From an uncultured Bacteroidales bacterium (GTDB lineage Bacteria; Bacteroidota; Bacteroidia; Bacteroidales; WCHB1-69), in the NCBI GenBank assembly GCA_905235135.1, contig CAJOKR010000028.1:1-57496 (forward strand): 57,496 bases of DNA, given 5' to 3'. Shown piece by piece: positions 19,326 through 28,408 of this stretch. The translations under genes were made by a program, and so were the position numbers. The notes beneath the pieces were generated by a model. The model saw only the letters and a list, made by a program, of their open reading frames with translations, ran no database searches and was not told the origin of the DNA. Numbering within the stretch: the first letter of the stretch is position 1; every line of letters begins with the position of its first letter.

Positions 19326-19748
19326 TTAGCTATAAATCCGCAACTGCATGCCATCATAGCGGGTGTGGTACTCGCGCAACGGCCATTTTGCAGGACCGGA
19401 GATCACCGTGCCGTCCAAAACATTGTAGATGGAACCGCACAGCGAGTCAATCAGGGTGATGCCGTTCGGATGCATCCAAATCCACGAAGTGGGCTCCTCC
19501 CAGTCGTAGGAGCAGGAGCGATCGTAAGCCTTGAACGTCCATTCATCAAGCCGGAACACCACAATACCGCTCACCCCACCGGTAAAGTACTCGTACCCGC
19601 CGTAGGTATTCAGCCGGTAATACATCACGTCGTTCGGATAGATGGTGAAATCGACCTTCTTGTACGGGATGGTCGGATGGTATGTGGTTTCACACGTGGT
19701 GAGAAACAACCCCATCAGAATGGCGGTGACGATGAGTTTCTTCTTCAT
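19326..19748 (-). CDS. Lipoprotein with degenerate Rieske-like fold
   Basis: A 140-aa protein with a lipobox (GLFLTTC, Cys about residue 19), so it is probably anchored in the outer or inner membrane. The middle resembles Rieske [2Fe-2S] domains (FKAYDRSCSYD... DSLCGSIYNVLDGTVISGP... PLREY), but the ligand histidines of CxH and CxxH are absent (C-SY and C-GS), so a normal cluster is unlikely. Its start overlaps the stop of the barrel gene (TAATG), implying translational coupling. Annotation by pattern memory only. Confidence 0.6.
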   Translation of the reverse strand: MKKKLIVTAILMGLFLTTCETTYHPTIPYKKVDFTIYPNDVMYYRLNTYGGYEYFTGGVSGIVVFRLDEWTFKAYDRSCSYDWEEPTSWIWMHPNGITLIDSLCGSIYNVLDGTVISGPAKWPLREYHTRYDGMQLRIYS

Positions 19749-21688
19749 TATTGGGCTTTTTCAGCGATGGATTTTTTCTTCTTCACGATCTTAATGGACT
19801 CATTGCCAAACGAATAGGTGATACCCACAATGGCATTGATACCGAAGTTGTTGAAGCCGTAATAGTTTGTGGCGTACTGGCAGCCGATGTTGTTAATGTT
19901 TGCGAACGCCGTGAACTGCTTGGTAATCAGGTATTCGAACCCTATGCCAAAATTCAGCACCGGCTTGACGGAACTCTTTGAACCATCGGGATTCTTGCGG
20001 ATATCATTCTCAACCGTATATTCCAACTGATGCATGGGGTTTCCTTCCCAGTCGTACACTTGATAGCCTTCCTCGTCCAGCACCGGCACACATTTCGGCA
20101 CCACTGCCCAACGGTTGAGACCGACTTTCGCATTTGCCGTGAAGATGTAGCGGTTGTTCAAGATGTACTTACCCTCGAAACCGATCTCCCAACGCGGGAT
20201 GTAGAGCGGTTTGCCCCCGGTGATGTAATCGGAATTAAACCAGTCGTAATCTTCGAGGAAGAAGAAGTCGTGGTAACGGGCGTTCAAGTTCAAGTAGAGG
20301 TGGTTGATGGCCTCCCAACTCAAATTGGCGTTCACGTCCAGCTCGGTACCCTTCTTTGCATACACCACATCGAACTGATTCTTGAGCAGGCTGGCAGTGT
20401 CAAGCATGTAGAACGGCAGGTCTCGACTGTAGGAATAGCGTGCCGACACATGATAGTTCAACTTGCTGGTAATCTTTTTCACGCCTCCGTAGATACTGAT
20501 CTGCGTCTTGGTGAACTTCAGCGTGTCAAGGTTGGGCTTTACGTAGGGATTCTCATAGAGCATCTTCTTCAATGAGGTGTATTCGCTGCGACCATCAACA
20601 CCCGCATAGAGGTTCAGCACCCCACGGATGAGTCCCATCTGGAGTTCCGCCACAGGATAGATCGGGCACTGCGTCTTGTTGAACTGGTTGAGAATCGGCA
20701 CCCCGACACCCACCAAAAGGTGGTACTCGCGGATGCTGAAACGCATAGTCGGTTTCAGCTCAAACTTGAGGCTGTTGTCAATGCGGCGACGAAGCAAACT
20801 TTGGTCGGTGCCCATCGGCACACTGTCACTCCACATATTGTTGTAGTAGTCGAGACCCAAATCCAACTGGTAGTGCTGCATACCGGAGATTTTCAGGAAC
20901 TTGGCATCGTATGCCAGCATTCCATGCAACCCCACCCCATGCTCGATATTATTCCAGCTGGTGCGAATAAAGTCATAACCGACCCGGACATCTTCCTTCA
21001 ACCGAGGCTCCTCGGCGGTGAAATTGGAACGGAAACCGACCAAGGCATGAACGTGGTTGAAGTTGTTCTTGATGCTGTCGCGGTACTCCTTCGCATAGTA
21101 TTGGTCGGGATTCACATACAGCTCCGGACAGACCCAATCCCTCGAATAGCCATAGAGGTTAGCCAGCTCGTGGTTGTAGTCCAAAGCGGTATAGAGCGTA
21201 TAGTTCTTGAAAATACGGTTGAAGAAGAGATGCACCCGCGTATCGCTGGTGGGCGCGTAGGCGTACTTTTTCTGCTCCTTACCAATCGGATTGGCCCACG
21301 ACGAGAAGTGGTGGAAATTCAACCCGTAGGAGTATTTCGGGTTCTGGCAGTTGTGCATCGAAAGCTCAGCTAACGGTGTAATCGGATAACCGAACCCGAG
21401 CTTGATGTAGTTACGGTAATAGCGCTCCTTCACTTCGGGATTGAGCTTGCCGACCTGCATATCGCCCGGCTGGAACGACAGTTGCGGCTTGTTGGGAGCA
21501 ATCACATAGTTGAACTCCACCTTTTCGCTCACCACCGTATCCTTCAGCACAGCCTGCTGGTTAATTTTGTTGGAGTTGGCCAGCTTCGGCACATATTTGA
21601 TCAGCAATTGCGCTGAGTCCACTACCTGCGCCTGCAAACCAAGCCCCGCAAACAACACTATACTCAATAATAACGTTATCTTTTTCAT
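19748..21688 (-). CDS. Putative outer-membrane beta-barrel protein
   Basis: 646 aa from the ATG at MKKITLLLSIVLFAG, which gives a clean signal peptide (cleavage about GLQA-Q). An upstream in-frame ATG would add 28 residues lacking signal character. After a short periplasmic stretch, amphipathic beta-strands with aromatic belts run to the end (INNIGCQYATNYYGFNNFGINAIVGITYSFG), resembling the barrel of TonB receptors without plug and TonB box. No enzyme motif is seen. It is the second gene of a TPR-barrel-lipoprotein operon, separated from the TPR gene by a period-7 array. Confidence 0.65.
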   Translation of the reverse strand: MKKITLLLSIVLFAGLGLQAQVVDSAQLLIKYVPKLANSNKINQQAVLKDTVVSEKVEFNYVIAPNKPQLSFQPGDMQVGKLNPEVKERYYRNYIKLGFGYPITPLAELSMHNCQNPKYSYGLNFHHFSSWANPIGKEQKKYAYAPTSDTRVHLFFNRIFKNYTLYTALDYNHELANLYGYSRDWVCPELYVNPDQYYAKEYRDSIKNNFNHVHALVGFRSNFTAEEPRLKEDVRVGYDFIRTSWNNIEHGVGLHGMLAYDAKFLKISGMQHYQLDLGLDYYNNMWSDSVPMGTDQSLLRRRIDNSLKFELKPTMRFSIREYHLLVGVGVPILNQFNKTQCPIYPVAELQMGLIRGVLNLYAGVDGRSEYTSLKKMLYENPYVKPNLDTLKFTKTQISIYGGVKKITSKLNYHVSARYSYSRDLPFYMLDTASLLKNQFDVVYAKKGTELDVNANLSWEAINHLYLNLNARYHDFFFLEDYDWFNSDYITGGKPLYIPRWEIGFEGKYILNNRYIFTANAKVGLNRWAVVPKCVPVLDEEGYQVYDWEGNPMHQLEYTVENDIRKNPDGSKSSVKPVLNFGIGFEYLITKQFTAFANINNIGCQYATNYYGFNNFGINAIVGITYSFGNESIKIVKKKKSIAEKAQ

Positions 21689-21698
21689 TTTTCCAATA

Positions 21699-21733
21699 TT
21701 CTTAATTCCTAATTCCGCATTCCTAATTCTAAT
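21699..21733. repeat. Period-7 array at the stop of the TPR gene
   Basis: Five heptamers (TTCTTAA, TTCCTAA, TTCCGCA, TTCCTAA, TTCTAAT on the + strand). On the coding (-) strand the unit is TTAGGAA and the array begins within the TAG stop of the TPR gene, filling the gap to the next start. Confidence 0.75.
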
Positions 21734-24700
21734 TTTCCAATGCATCAACTTCCGCAATCTTCTGTTGTGCAAGTTTTACGAGATCCTCACCGCCATAGTT
21801 ATCGACGATGCTCTGGTAGGTGTGGCGGGCCTGGAAGTAGTTGCCCCTCGCCTTGTAGAGGTCTCCGTAGAGAATGAAGGTCTTGGCATACCAATACTCG
21901 GAGGAGTAGTCACTGCCGAGAATAGCCTTGATGCGGGCTTCGCAGTCGTCAAGGTTCTTGTCGTGGTTGAGCGCAATGTCGGCCAAATGGTAGGCAGCCT
22001 CAGCACAGAGGTCGTTGCTACCCTTGGGCATCAGCTGGCTGTAGTAGTTCTTGGCAGTCGCAACCTCGCCGAGCTCCATAGCAGAATTACCGGCGATGAG
22101 CAATGCCTCCGACAGCAGATCCTGATCGGGCTGGTTGGCGCGAATGATGTTCTCCGCACTCGTCAGTGCCGAACGGTACTCCTTCAGGAAGTAAGCACAG
22201 CGCATAGCGCCGTTGTTGGCGTAGAGAATCTCCTCCTCAGCCGTGGTGTTCTCCATCAGCTTGTTGAAGTAAGTCAGCGCCTTGGCGTACTTTTTGTCAT
22301 TATATAATATAGAAGCGGCCTTGTGCAGCGCAGTGACGTTGTACTCGGTCTTGTATTTCTTGATAATCGCCTCATAATCAGCCAGTGCGTCATCATAACG
22401 TCTCATGCCGTACTCGCACTCACCCTTGTAGAAATGAGCTTTCGCCACAAACGAGCCGTTCGGGAACTGCCGCAGATAATCCTGACAAGCAGCGATGGAA
22501 GCTTCGCAATCGCCACGGTTGTATTTGGTTTCGGCAGCCTTGAAGGCGATAGAATCCTGACGGTCGGCGGAAATGTTCATGTTCTTGGAACGCACATAGT
22601 CGAAAAACTCGCTGGTATTGCCATTTTCCGTGTAAATCGTCTCCAAGTTGGCGAGTGCGTCCTTGGCCTCCTGCGAACCCGGATAGGTCTCCACCACATA
22701 CTTGTACGTGGAGATGGCCATTTGCGGGTTATCGCTGTTCAAATAGGCTTGCGCCAAACGCGTGTGCGCCTGACGGATGTACTGACTCTTCGGATGGCTC
22801 TTGATGAACGACTTATACGCCGAAATGGCACTGGCATAGTCATTCTGCGTATGATAGGTCACCGCCAAGTCAAACTCCGCATCATCCTTGTAACTTGTTG
22901 AGGAATAATTGTTTATAAGACGTTCCAACGTCTGGATTTTCTTGTTGTTGTTCTTCTGATAACCATAGCATTTCGCCAGCTGATAGACTGCATAATCGGC
23001 ATTCGACTGCCCGAGACGCTCACACTGGTCGTAGTACTTGATGGCGTTCGGAAGGTCGAGCTGCATGAAGTAACAATCGGCCAAACGCGCTGAAGCATCC
23101 GCTTGGATATCCAACTCGTCGGAATTTTTCGATTTATTGAGGTAAGTCCTGAAATGGTTGCCGGCATCTTTGTAGCGTTTCAACTTCAAAGCAGCATAAC
23201 CCAATGAATAATAAGATTTTACATAGTATTCGTTAGAAGAAGCCTTGTCCGCGTTTTGGTAGGTCTGGAAGGAATAGTAAGCATCTTTGTACTGCTCGTT
23301 ACGATACTGGGATTCAGCCTTCCAGTAGAGCGCATCCAAATGGGTTTTCTTGTCGGACGGAGCAGACAACGTCTTGCCTAACAGCGCGATAGCATCCTTG
23401 TAATTCTTGTTGTTGATTTGCTCAAGGGCGCGGTTGTAGGTGCAACGTTGGTAAGCTTTCAAGATGGAAGGGCTCTTGGTCTTAAGCTTCTCAATGGAAT
23501 TGATGGCAGCCTGGTAGTTCTTAGTGGAGAGGTAAATCCGTGAAAGATACTCGGAAGCCTCGTCGCTGTGTTGCGCGTGCGGATACTGGTTGAGATAATC
23601 CTGCAACGCCTCAATGCCGTTGTTGAACGGGCTGGTGGAAGTCTCACACTGTAACTTCGCGTAGTTGAACATCGACTCCTCTTTGATGGTGGGGTCAAAA
23701 TCGTACTTGGAAGCTTCCTTGAAGCTTTGCGCCGCAAGGGTCCGCTGGCCGGTCTTCATGTAGCAGTCGGCGATGAGGAAATAGCACTGCTGGGTCATCG
23801 CATCAGGTTCCTTGTCGTTGGCGGCATGGGAAAAATCGGTGATGGCCTCGTTATACCGCTGTACGCGATAGTCGGTGAAACCCATGGCAAACCAGTCGTT
23901 ACGATCGAGATCTATCTGGCTGTTATTCTGCAATTTGGCGAAGTTGTCGGCGGCCTCCTCATATTGGTTGAGGCTGTAATTCGACAGAGCCACGCACCGC
24001 GCCACCTGCGATTGGTTTTTGTCCTTCGGGGTTCCAATCTCGGGCGCAACTTGCAGCACTTTCTCATACTGCCCGTCCTTGAAATAGATCTGGGTCAGGA
24101 AGTAGGGCACCTCATCCTTGAACTCGGGATTGTCCTTCAAGGTAAGAAAATCTTCGAGTGCGGCATCGTATTGCTCATTTTGGTAGGCCATGTAAGCGAG
24201 GTAATAGATGCTGCGGTCGCGGTAAGGTCCCTCCTCCTCACGCGCCTTGCGGAACATCATCCGCGCATTGTCGTAATCCTTCGTCATGAAATAGGCATAG
24301 CCCTTCTTGAAATGGTACTCCTGCACATTTTCGGGCTGGATTTCCGACTCGTAAATCTGATCGAACTGCTCAATGGTTTTTTTGTAGTTCTTCCTCGCGA
24401 AGTAGAACCGACCCAAATAGTAGCGCGCCTCGGGCACAGAGGTGTGCACGGGGTAGCGGTCGATGAAGGTCTGCAGCAGGTAACCGGCATCCTGATTGTC
24501 GAGTTTGGCGGCACATACGCCCTGATAGAACAGCGAGTTCGTCTTCAGGTCATGCTGCTTGTCCTCAGTACTTTCGTAAACTTGCTGGAAATACTGTTGC
24601 GCAGATCCGTATTTTTCCTTGTTGAACAGATCAACCGCCGTCTGGTACTCATACAGCGGCGACTTGAAATTCTCCGTTCGCTGCGCAGAAACCGTCTGGA

Positions 24701-24752
24701 CGGTAAACACGCCTGCCATCAGAAAAAGCAGGGAAAGCTTGAATATCTTCAT
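21729..24752 (-). CDS. Periplasmic tetratricopeptide-repeat protein
   Basis: A 1,007-aa protein with a signal peptide (about residues 1-23, VSAQ) and TPR-like helical pairs over nearly its whole length. Recurrent patterns are Y..A...F..... and YPxSxxxxxAxYxLG (FIDRYPVHTSVPEARYYLGRFYF; FIKSHPKSQYIRQAHTRLAQAYL). The repeats resemble YbgF/BamD-type periplasmic scaffolds. It heads an operon with an outer-membrane barrel and a lipoprotein, consistent with an envelope assembly or docking complex. No catalytic domain is visible. Confidence 0.85.
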   Translation of the reverse strand: MKIFKLSLLFLMAGVFTVQTVSAQRTENFKSPLYEYQTAVDLFNKEKYGSAQQYFQQVYESTEDKQHDLKTNSLFYQGVCAAKLDNQDAGYLLQTFIDRYPVHTSVPEARYYLGRFYFARKNYKKTIEQFDQIYESEIQPENVQEYHFKKGYAYFMTKDYDNARMMFRKAREEEGPYRDRSIYYLAYMAYQNEQYDAALEDFLTLKDNPEFKDEVPYFLTQIYFKDGQYEKVLQVAPEIGTPKDKNQSQVARCVALSNYSLNQYEEAADNFAKLQNNSQIDLDRNDWFAMGFTDYRVQRYNEAITDFSHAANDKEPDAMTQQCYFLIADCYMKTGQRTLAAQSFKEASKYDFDPTIKEESMFNYAKLQCETSTSPFNNGIEALQDYLNQYPHAQHSDEASEYLSRIYLSTKNYQAAINSIEKLKTKSPSILKAYQRCTYNRALEQINNKNYKDAIALLGKTLSAPSDKKTHLDALYWKAESQYRNEQYKDAYYSFQTYQNADKASSNEYYVKSYYSLGYAALKLKRYKDAGNHFRTYLNKSKNSDELDIQADASARLADCYFMQLDLPNAIKYYDQCERLGQSNADYAVYQLAKCYGYQKNNNKKIQTLERLINNYSSTSYKDDAEFDLAVTYHTQNDYASAISAYKSFIKSHPKSQYIRQAHTRLAQAYLNSDNPQMAISTYKYVVETYPGSQEAKDALANLETIYTENGNTSEFFDYVRSKNMNISADRQDSIAFKAAETKYNRGDCEASIAACQDYLRQFPNGSFVAKAHFYKGECEYGMRRYDDALADYEAIIKKYKTEYNVTALHKAASILYNDKKYAKALTYFNKLMENTTAEEEILYANNGAMRCAYFLKEYRSALTSAENIIRANQPDQDLLSEALLIAGNSAMELGEVATAKNYYSQLMPKGSNDLCAEAAYHLADIALNHDKNLDDCEARIKAILGSDYSSEYWYAKTFILYGDLYKARGNYFQARHTYQSIVDNYGGEDLVKLAQQKIAEVDALEN

Positions 24753-24788
24753 ATATCTTACTGATTATAACCTATTTTTACAAACGAA

Positions 24789-24796
24789 CAAAAATA
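24789..24796 (-). promoter_or_regulatory. -7 box for the TPR operon
   Basis: TATTTTTG on the - strand (TAnnTTTG), 36 bp before the TPR start codon. No convincing -33 element is seen. Confidence 0.5.
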
Positions 24797-24891
24797 CAAC
24801 TTTCAAAAAGCCGAATTTTGCACGTGAAAATTACTTATAAACAGCGAACTTTTAATTTTATTGTGTTACGGCGAATCACTTTTCGCCCTAT

Positions 24892-24926
24892 TAACCGTGT
24901 AACCGCCTAACCGTTTAACCCTTTAA
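24892..24926. repeat. Period-8 array at the stop of the reductase gene
   Basis: Four octamers (TAACCGTG, TAACCGCC, TAACCGTT, TAACCCTT) plus TAA. The array abuts the stop codon of the steroid-reductase-family gene on the - strand. It is the only 8-bp example; on the coding strand it still places stop codons in several frames. Confidence 0.7.
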
Positions 24927-25711
24927 TAGATATACGGAAAAATCTTATACCGGTTCAGCGAGGTAAACTCTTCGCCGAAGAACTGGGTATAACGTTCATA
25001 TACGGCTTTGGAACGCGGGATAATGTTAGCCATAGACCATAGCAGGAACACCGCGCTGGGCACTGACCAAGTGAGGATAGCAAAACCTGCCCACTCCAAA
25101 ATCTCCCCGAAATAGTTGGCGGAACTGATTTTGCTGAACAGCCAGCCATGGGGAATGTAGTAGTTATTGTCGGTAACATCGCTGCGCAGGTTGCGGATCA
25201 CGCGGTCGGAGTAGAGATTGACCACCATCCCGAAAACGAACAACGCGGAGCCGATGATGTACTGCGGCGACCAGAACCAGTTCATGGGGTAGGCATTGGC
25301 CGGCGAGAAGAAAAAGAGCCAGCCGCCCTGCATGATGGCGTTAAAAGTGTTGAAGACTGCACCCGTGGCAATGATGGAAACCGGCATTTTGCTCTGTCCC
25401 CGCATCAGCAGCGGGAAAATGAACGATCGCTGGAAATAGTGGAACTCGAAAAAGCAGAACATCACACAGGTAACCAGATTGAACGGTTTCACATTGAGAC
25501 CTAACGAGATGAAGTAGAGTACAAGCATCGTGAAAAAGACCGGACATTCCATAATAAACCAGCCCAAATTGCTGCGCACGGAGAAACCCCAGCGGTTGTT
25601 GAACGTCATACCGTAGGCAGGTGTGACGAACTGCAGCGTAATGAACACCATCACGCCCAAAACAGTCATCACGGGCAGCAGATAATGGTAAAACTGGGCA
25701 AAAACTTCCAT
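24923..25711 (-). CDS. Steroid 5-alpha-reductase family membrane protein
   Basis: A 262-aa polytopic membrane protein. The C-terminal half carries the steroid-reductase pattern: NYYIPHGWLFSKISSANYFGEILEWAGFAI, then NIIPRSKAVYERYTQFFGEEF and an IFPYIY end. Members reduce 3-oxo-delta4 steroids or enoyl lipids with NADPH; the substrate here is unknown. Its start lies inside the run-on 3' end of the GT2 reading frame on the same strand, so the two are probably co-transcribed. The stop is followed directly by the period-8 array. Confidence 0.8.
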   Translation of the reverse strand: MEVFAQFYHYLLPVMTVLGVMVFITLQFVTPAYGMTFNNRWGFSVRSNLGWFIMECPVFFTMLVLYFISLGLNVKPFNLVTCVMFCFFEFHYFQRSFIFPLLMRGQSKMPVSIIATGAVFNTFNAIMQGGWLFFFSPANAYPMNWFWSPQYIIGSALFVFGMVVNLYSDRVIRNLRSDVTDNNYYIPHGWLFSKISSANYFGEILEWAGFAILTWSVPSAVFLLWSMANIIPRSKAVYERYTQFFGEEFTSLNRYKIFPYIY

Positions 25712-26729
25712 GATTTTCGGTTGAGAATGATTTTCCGTCGAATTTTGTCTTACGTTTCAGGTAATGAAGCTTCACCACCGACTCCGGGTAGCAGTCCTGG
25801 AAGGCGAGTTTCGGGAATGTGTTGCGCTTGGCAAGGAACTGCTTGTAGGTACGAGCAACGGTGTAGAGTGCCTTATAAACCGCTGTGAAATCCTTCACAT
25901 GTCCTTGCGCGAGGAACGAAAACGCCGCCACCTGATCCAGGAAGAACCGCAATATCAAGGTTTTGCGAATACGTTCGTCGGGAAGGTTTTTGATAAGAAG
26001 GTAGAGGCTGTTACGGAAATTGAGAAATGTCTTGTAGGAGTTATTCTTGGGCAAAGTGCCGCCACCAATATGATAAACCACCGATGCGGGGTTCACCTTG
26101 ATCTTGTATCCCAAATTCTTGATGCGCCAACAGAAATCAATCTCCTCCATGTGTGCAAAAAAGTCGCCATCGAGGCCCTCCATCAGATGGAAAACATCGC
26201 TACGGACGAACATAGCCGCGCCAGTCGCCCAAAAGATGTCAGTCACCGTGTCGTACTGCCCGTGATCTTTCTCCAGATTGCTGAAGACACGACCGCGGCA
26301 GAAGGGATAGCCGTATTTGTCGATAAATCCGCCACAAGCACCTGCATATTCGAATTCGTCACGCCGGTCGAAGGAGAGCAGCTTAGGCTGCACAGCCGCA
26401 ATCTTCTCGTTGGCATCCATCTGCTCAATCACCGGCTCTATCCAGCCGTCGATGACCTCAATGTCGGAATTGAGCAGGCAGTAGTACTTTGCCTCAACCC
26501 GTTGAAGTGCAAGGTTATAGCCGAGTGCAAACCCTTCGTTCTTCTCATTTTGCAGCAATGTCACCTGCGGGAAGTTTTCTCTCAGGAAAGCGACAGAGTC
26601 GTCCTCAGAGGCATTGTCACACACCACTGCCTCCGCATAATCGGGCAGCGTGCGCAGCAACGTGGGCAGAAACCGTTCCAAGAACCGTTTGCCGTTCCAG
26701 TTCAGAATGACGACCGCTAGTTTCGACAT
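25341..26729 (-). CDS. Family 2 glycosyltransferase (3' end uncertain)
   Basis: GT-A inverting glycosyltransferase. The N-terminus LAVVILNWNGKRFLERFLPTL, VCDNASEDDS, a DxD-like LLNSDIEV and HMEEIDFCWRIKNLGYKI are the family landmarks, all within the first 230 residues; the rhamnosyltransferase-like type usually has about 340 aa. The open frame runs to 462 aa because its last about 120 codons overlap the reductase gene in another frame, and those residues look like shadow translation. A frameshift or lost stop near 25712-25740 is likely, so the real product probably ends there. It probably acts on surface polysaccharide or lipid carriers. Confidence 0.8.
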   Translation of the reverse strand: MSKLAVVILNWNGKRFLERFLPTLLRTLPDYAEAVVCDNASEDDSVAFLRENFPQVTLLQNEKNEGFALGYNLALQRVEAKYYCLLNSDIEVIDGWIEPVIEQMDANEKIAAVQPKLLSFDRRDEFEYAGACGGFIDKYGYPFCRGRVFSNLEKDHGQYDTVTDIFWATGAAMFVRSDVFHLMEGLDGDFFAHMEEIDFCWRIKNLGYKIKVNPASVVYHIGGGTLPKNNSYKTFLNFRNSLYLLIKNLPDERIRKTLILRFFLDQVAAFSFLAQGHVKDFTAVYKALYTVARTYKQFLAKRNTFPKLAFQDCYPESVVKLHYLKRKTKFDGKSFSTENHGSFCPVLPLSAARDDCFGRDGVHYAAVRHTCLRYDVQQPLGFLRAQQFGLVYYGMSGLFHDACTLLHLVRSQCETVQSGYLCDVLLFRVPLFPAIVHFPAADAGTEQNAGFHHCHGCSLQHF

Positions 26730-26749
26730 AATCTTCCAAATTCAAGCGG

Positions 26750-26780
26750 CAAAGATACATTTTTTTGGATTATGCCACAA
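26750..26780 (-). promoter_or_regulatory. Promoter for the glycosyltransferase
   Basis: On the - strand TATCTTTG (26750-26757) with TTG (26778-26780) 20 bp upstream. It lies 20 bp before the start codon. Confidence 0.6.
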
Positions 26781-26846
26781 CATTTGTTTCCAACAAACCT
26801 GTGGGGAAAGGAAAATGTTAGTCCTTTTGTTAGTGCTAAAAGAAAA

Positions 26847-26876
26847 AAGCACTCACAAATTTCTTCGTAAGTGCTT
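26847..26876 (-). terminator. Terminator after tRNA-Asn
   Basis: On the - strand AAGCACT pairs with AGTGCTT around a 16-nt partly self-complementary loop, followed by TTTTTTC. It lies 11 bp past the tRNA 3' end. Confidence 0.65.
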
Positions 26877-26887
26877 GATTTTCTTTG

Positions 26888-26961
26888 CGCTCCCTCAAGG
26901 ACTTGAACCTTGGACCCTCTGATTAACAGTCAGATGCTCTAACCAACTGAGCTAAGGAAGC
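26888..26961 (-). tRNA. tRNA-Asn (GTT anticodon)
   Basis: A 74-nt cloverleaf on the - strand. The acceptor stem is GCTTCCT with AGGGAGC (one G-U pair). The D-arm TAGCTCAGTTGGTTAGAGC, anticodon loop CTGTTAA within TCTGA/TCAGA, and T-arm GGTTCAAGTCC are all present. Anticodon GTT reads AAC/AAU. CCA is not encoded. It stands alone with its own promoter and terminator. Confidence 0.95.
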
Positions 26962-26979
26962 GTTCCTTTTTTGATGGCG

Positions 26980-26987
26980 CAAAGATA
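26980..26987 (-). promoter_or_regulatory. -7 box for tRNA-Asn
   Basis: TATCTTTG on the - strand, 19 bp upstream of the mature tRNA 5' end. Confidence 0.6.
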
Positions 26988-27133
26988 CACTTTTTTTCTA
27001 TCAATCATCATGGGATATAATTTTTTTTTGAAATTATTGTAATGTTCTGATATTCTGCCTTTTATTGCTGCAATTAGGAATAACAAACAAGGGTATTATA
27101 TTCTTTTCATCCTTTCTTTTCTCCAAAAAATCG

Positions 27134-27141
27134 TACTTTTG
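27134..27141 (+). promoter_or_regulatory. -7 box for the M16 peptidase
   Basis: TACTTTTG (TAnnTTTG) 20 bp before the ATG. A short leader of this kind is typical of the other promoters in the window. Confidence 0.55.
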
Positions 27142-27161
27142 CCGCAAAATTCGATAAATAT

Positions 27162-28400
27162 ATGGCCATCCCCTTTTCAAGAACCATCCTCTCCAACGGG
27201 CTGCATGTGCTGGTACATGAAGACCGTACCACCCCGCTGGCCGCCTGCACCATCGTCTATCGTGTGGGCTCTCGTGACGAGGACAAAAATTGCACCGGCC
27301 TCGCCCACCTGATGGAGCATTTCATGTTCAGCGGCTCCGATCATGCACCCGACTTCGACGCGGTTTTGCAACGAGTCGGGGCTCTCAACAACGCCTACAC
27401 CTCGCAGGACCTTACCTGCTACTATATCGTGCTGCCAGCCAACAATATAGAAACGGCTCTTTGGCTGGAATCCGACCGCATGGCCGCCCTCTCCTTCAGC
27501 CAGCAGGGGCTGGATGTGCAGAAACAGGTGGTAATGGAGGAGTTTAAGGAGACCTGCCTCAACCAGCCCTACGGCGACCTGATGATGCAGGTTTACGAAC
27601 TCAGCTACCAGGGACATCCCTATCAGTGGCTTCCTATCGGCAAGGAACTCTCTCATATCGAGCAAGTTGACATGGACATCATCCGTGATTTCCACCGTCG
27701 GTTCTACTGTCCGGCCAACGCCATCCTCGTGGTGGCGGGAAATGTTTGTGCCGACGAGATTTTTGCGATGGCGGAGAAATGGTTCGGGGACATCCCTTCG
27801 GGAGAGCGAAACCCACATCAATACTGGAAAGAACACCGCCCCAGCTACCATCGTCAGAAGACGGTGCGAAAGCCCATACCCGACGACATGCTCTTCAAAA
27901 GCTGGCTGATGCCCGCTCGCACCCACGCGGACTACTGCGCCTACGACCTGCTTTCCGACATCCTCGGCACGGGACAGAGCTCCTACCTCTACCGCAAGTT
28001 CGTGTCGGAGGAGCGGCTTTTCACCGACATTTCCGCCTCCGTGGCCGGCAGTGCCGACCCGGGACTTTTCTTCATCAACGGCCGCCCCGCCGAAGGGGTC
28101 ACCATCGAGCAAGCCGATCAGGTTTTGTCAAAGTATCTGTTTGATTTCCAGTTCGATAGCAAACTTTCGTACGATCTGCAGAAGGTGAAGAACAATGCCG
28201 AGTCCATCATCTTAGAACGGAATCTGAAAGTGGAAGACCGCGCAAACACCCTCGCTATGGGCGAATTCTACAGCCGCGCCGAAGATTTCGCAGACGAACG
28301 CATCGGCTATTTCGCCGTCACCGAAGATGACATACGGCGGATTACCGAAACGATGTTCCGTGAATCGTGCGGTAATACATTATATTATATAAAGCAATAG
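27162..28400 (+). CDS. M16 family zinc peptidase (insulinase/processing-peptidase type)
   Basis: A 412-aa metallopeptidase with the inverted zinc motif H49-L-M-E52-H53 (GLAHLMEHFMFSGS) in the first half and the R/Y-type M16 C-terminal half (LSDILGTGQSSYLYRKFVSE). Length and single-gene form match the short bacterial M16B type. No signal peptide is visible, so it is probably cytoplasmic unless exported another way. M16B enzymes often come as an active/inactive pair; no partner is adjacent. The next + strand feature is a palindrome 8 bp after the stop. Confidence 0.92.
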   Translation: MAIPFSRTILSNGLHVLVHEDRTTPLAACTIVYRVGSRDEDKNCTGLAHLMEHFMFSGSDHAPDFDAVLQRVGALNNAYTSQDLTCYYIVLPANNIETALWLESDRMAALSFSQQGLDVQKQVVMEEFKETCLNQPYGDLMMQVYELSYQGHPYQWLPIGKELSHIEQVDMDIIRDFHRRFYCPANAILVVAGNVCADEIFAMAEKWFGDIPSGERNPHQYWKEHRPSYHRQKTVRKPIPDDMLFKSWLMPARTHADYCAYDLLSDILGTGQSSYLYRKFVSEERLFTDISASVAGSADPGLFFINGRPAEGVTIEQADQVLSKYLFDFQFDSKLSYDLQKVKNNAESIILERNLKVEDRANTLAMGEFYSRAEDFADERIGYFAVTEDDIRRITETMFRESCGNTLYYIKQ

Positions 28401-28408
28401 GGGCCTCC

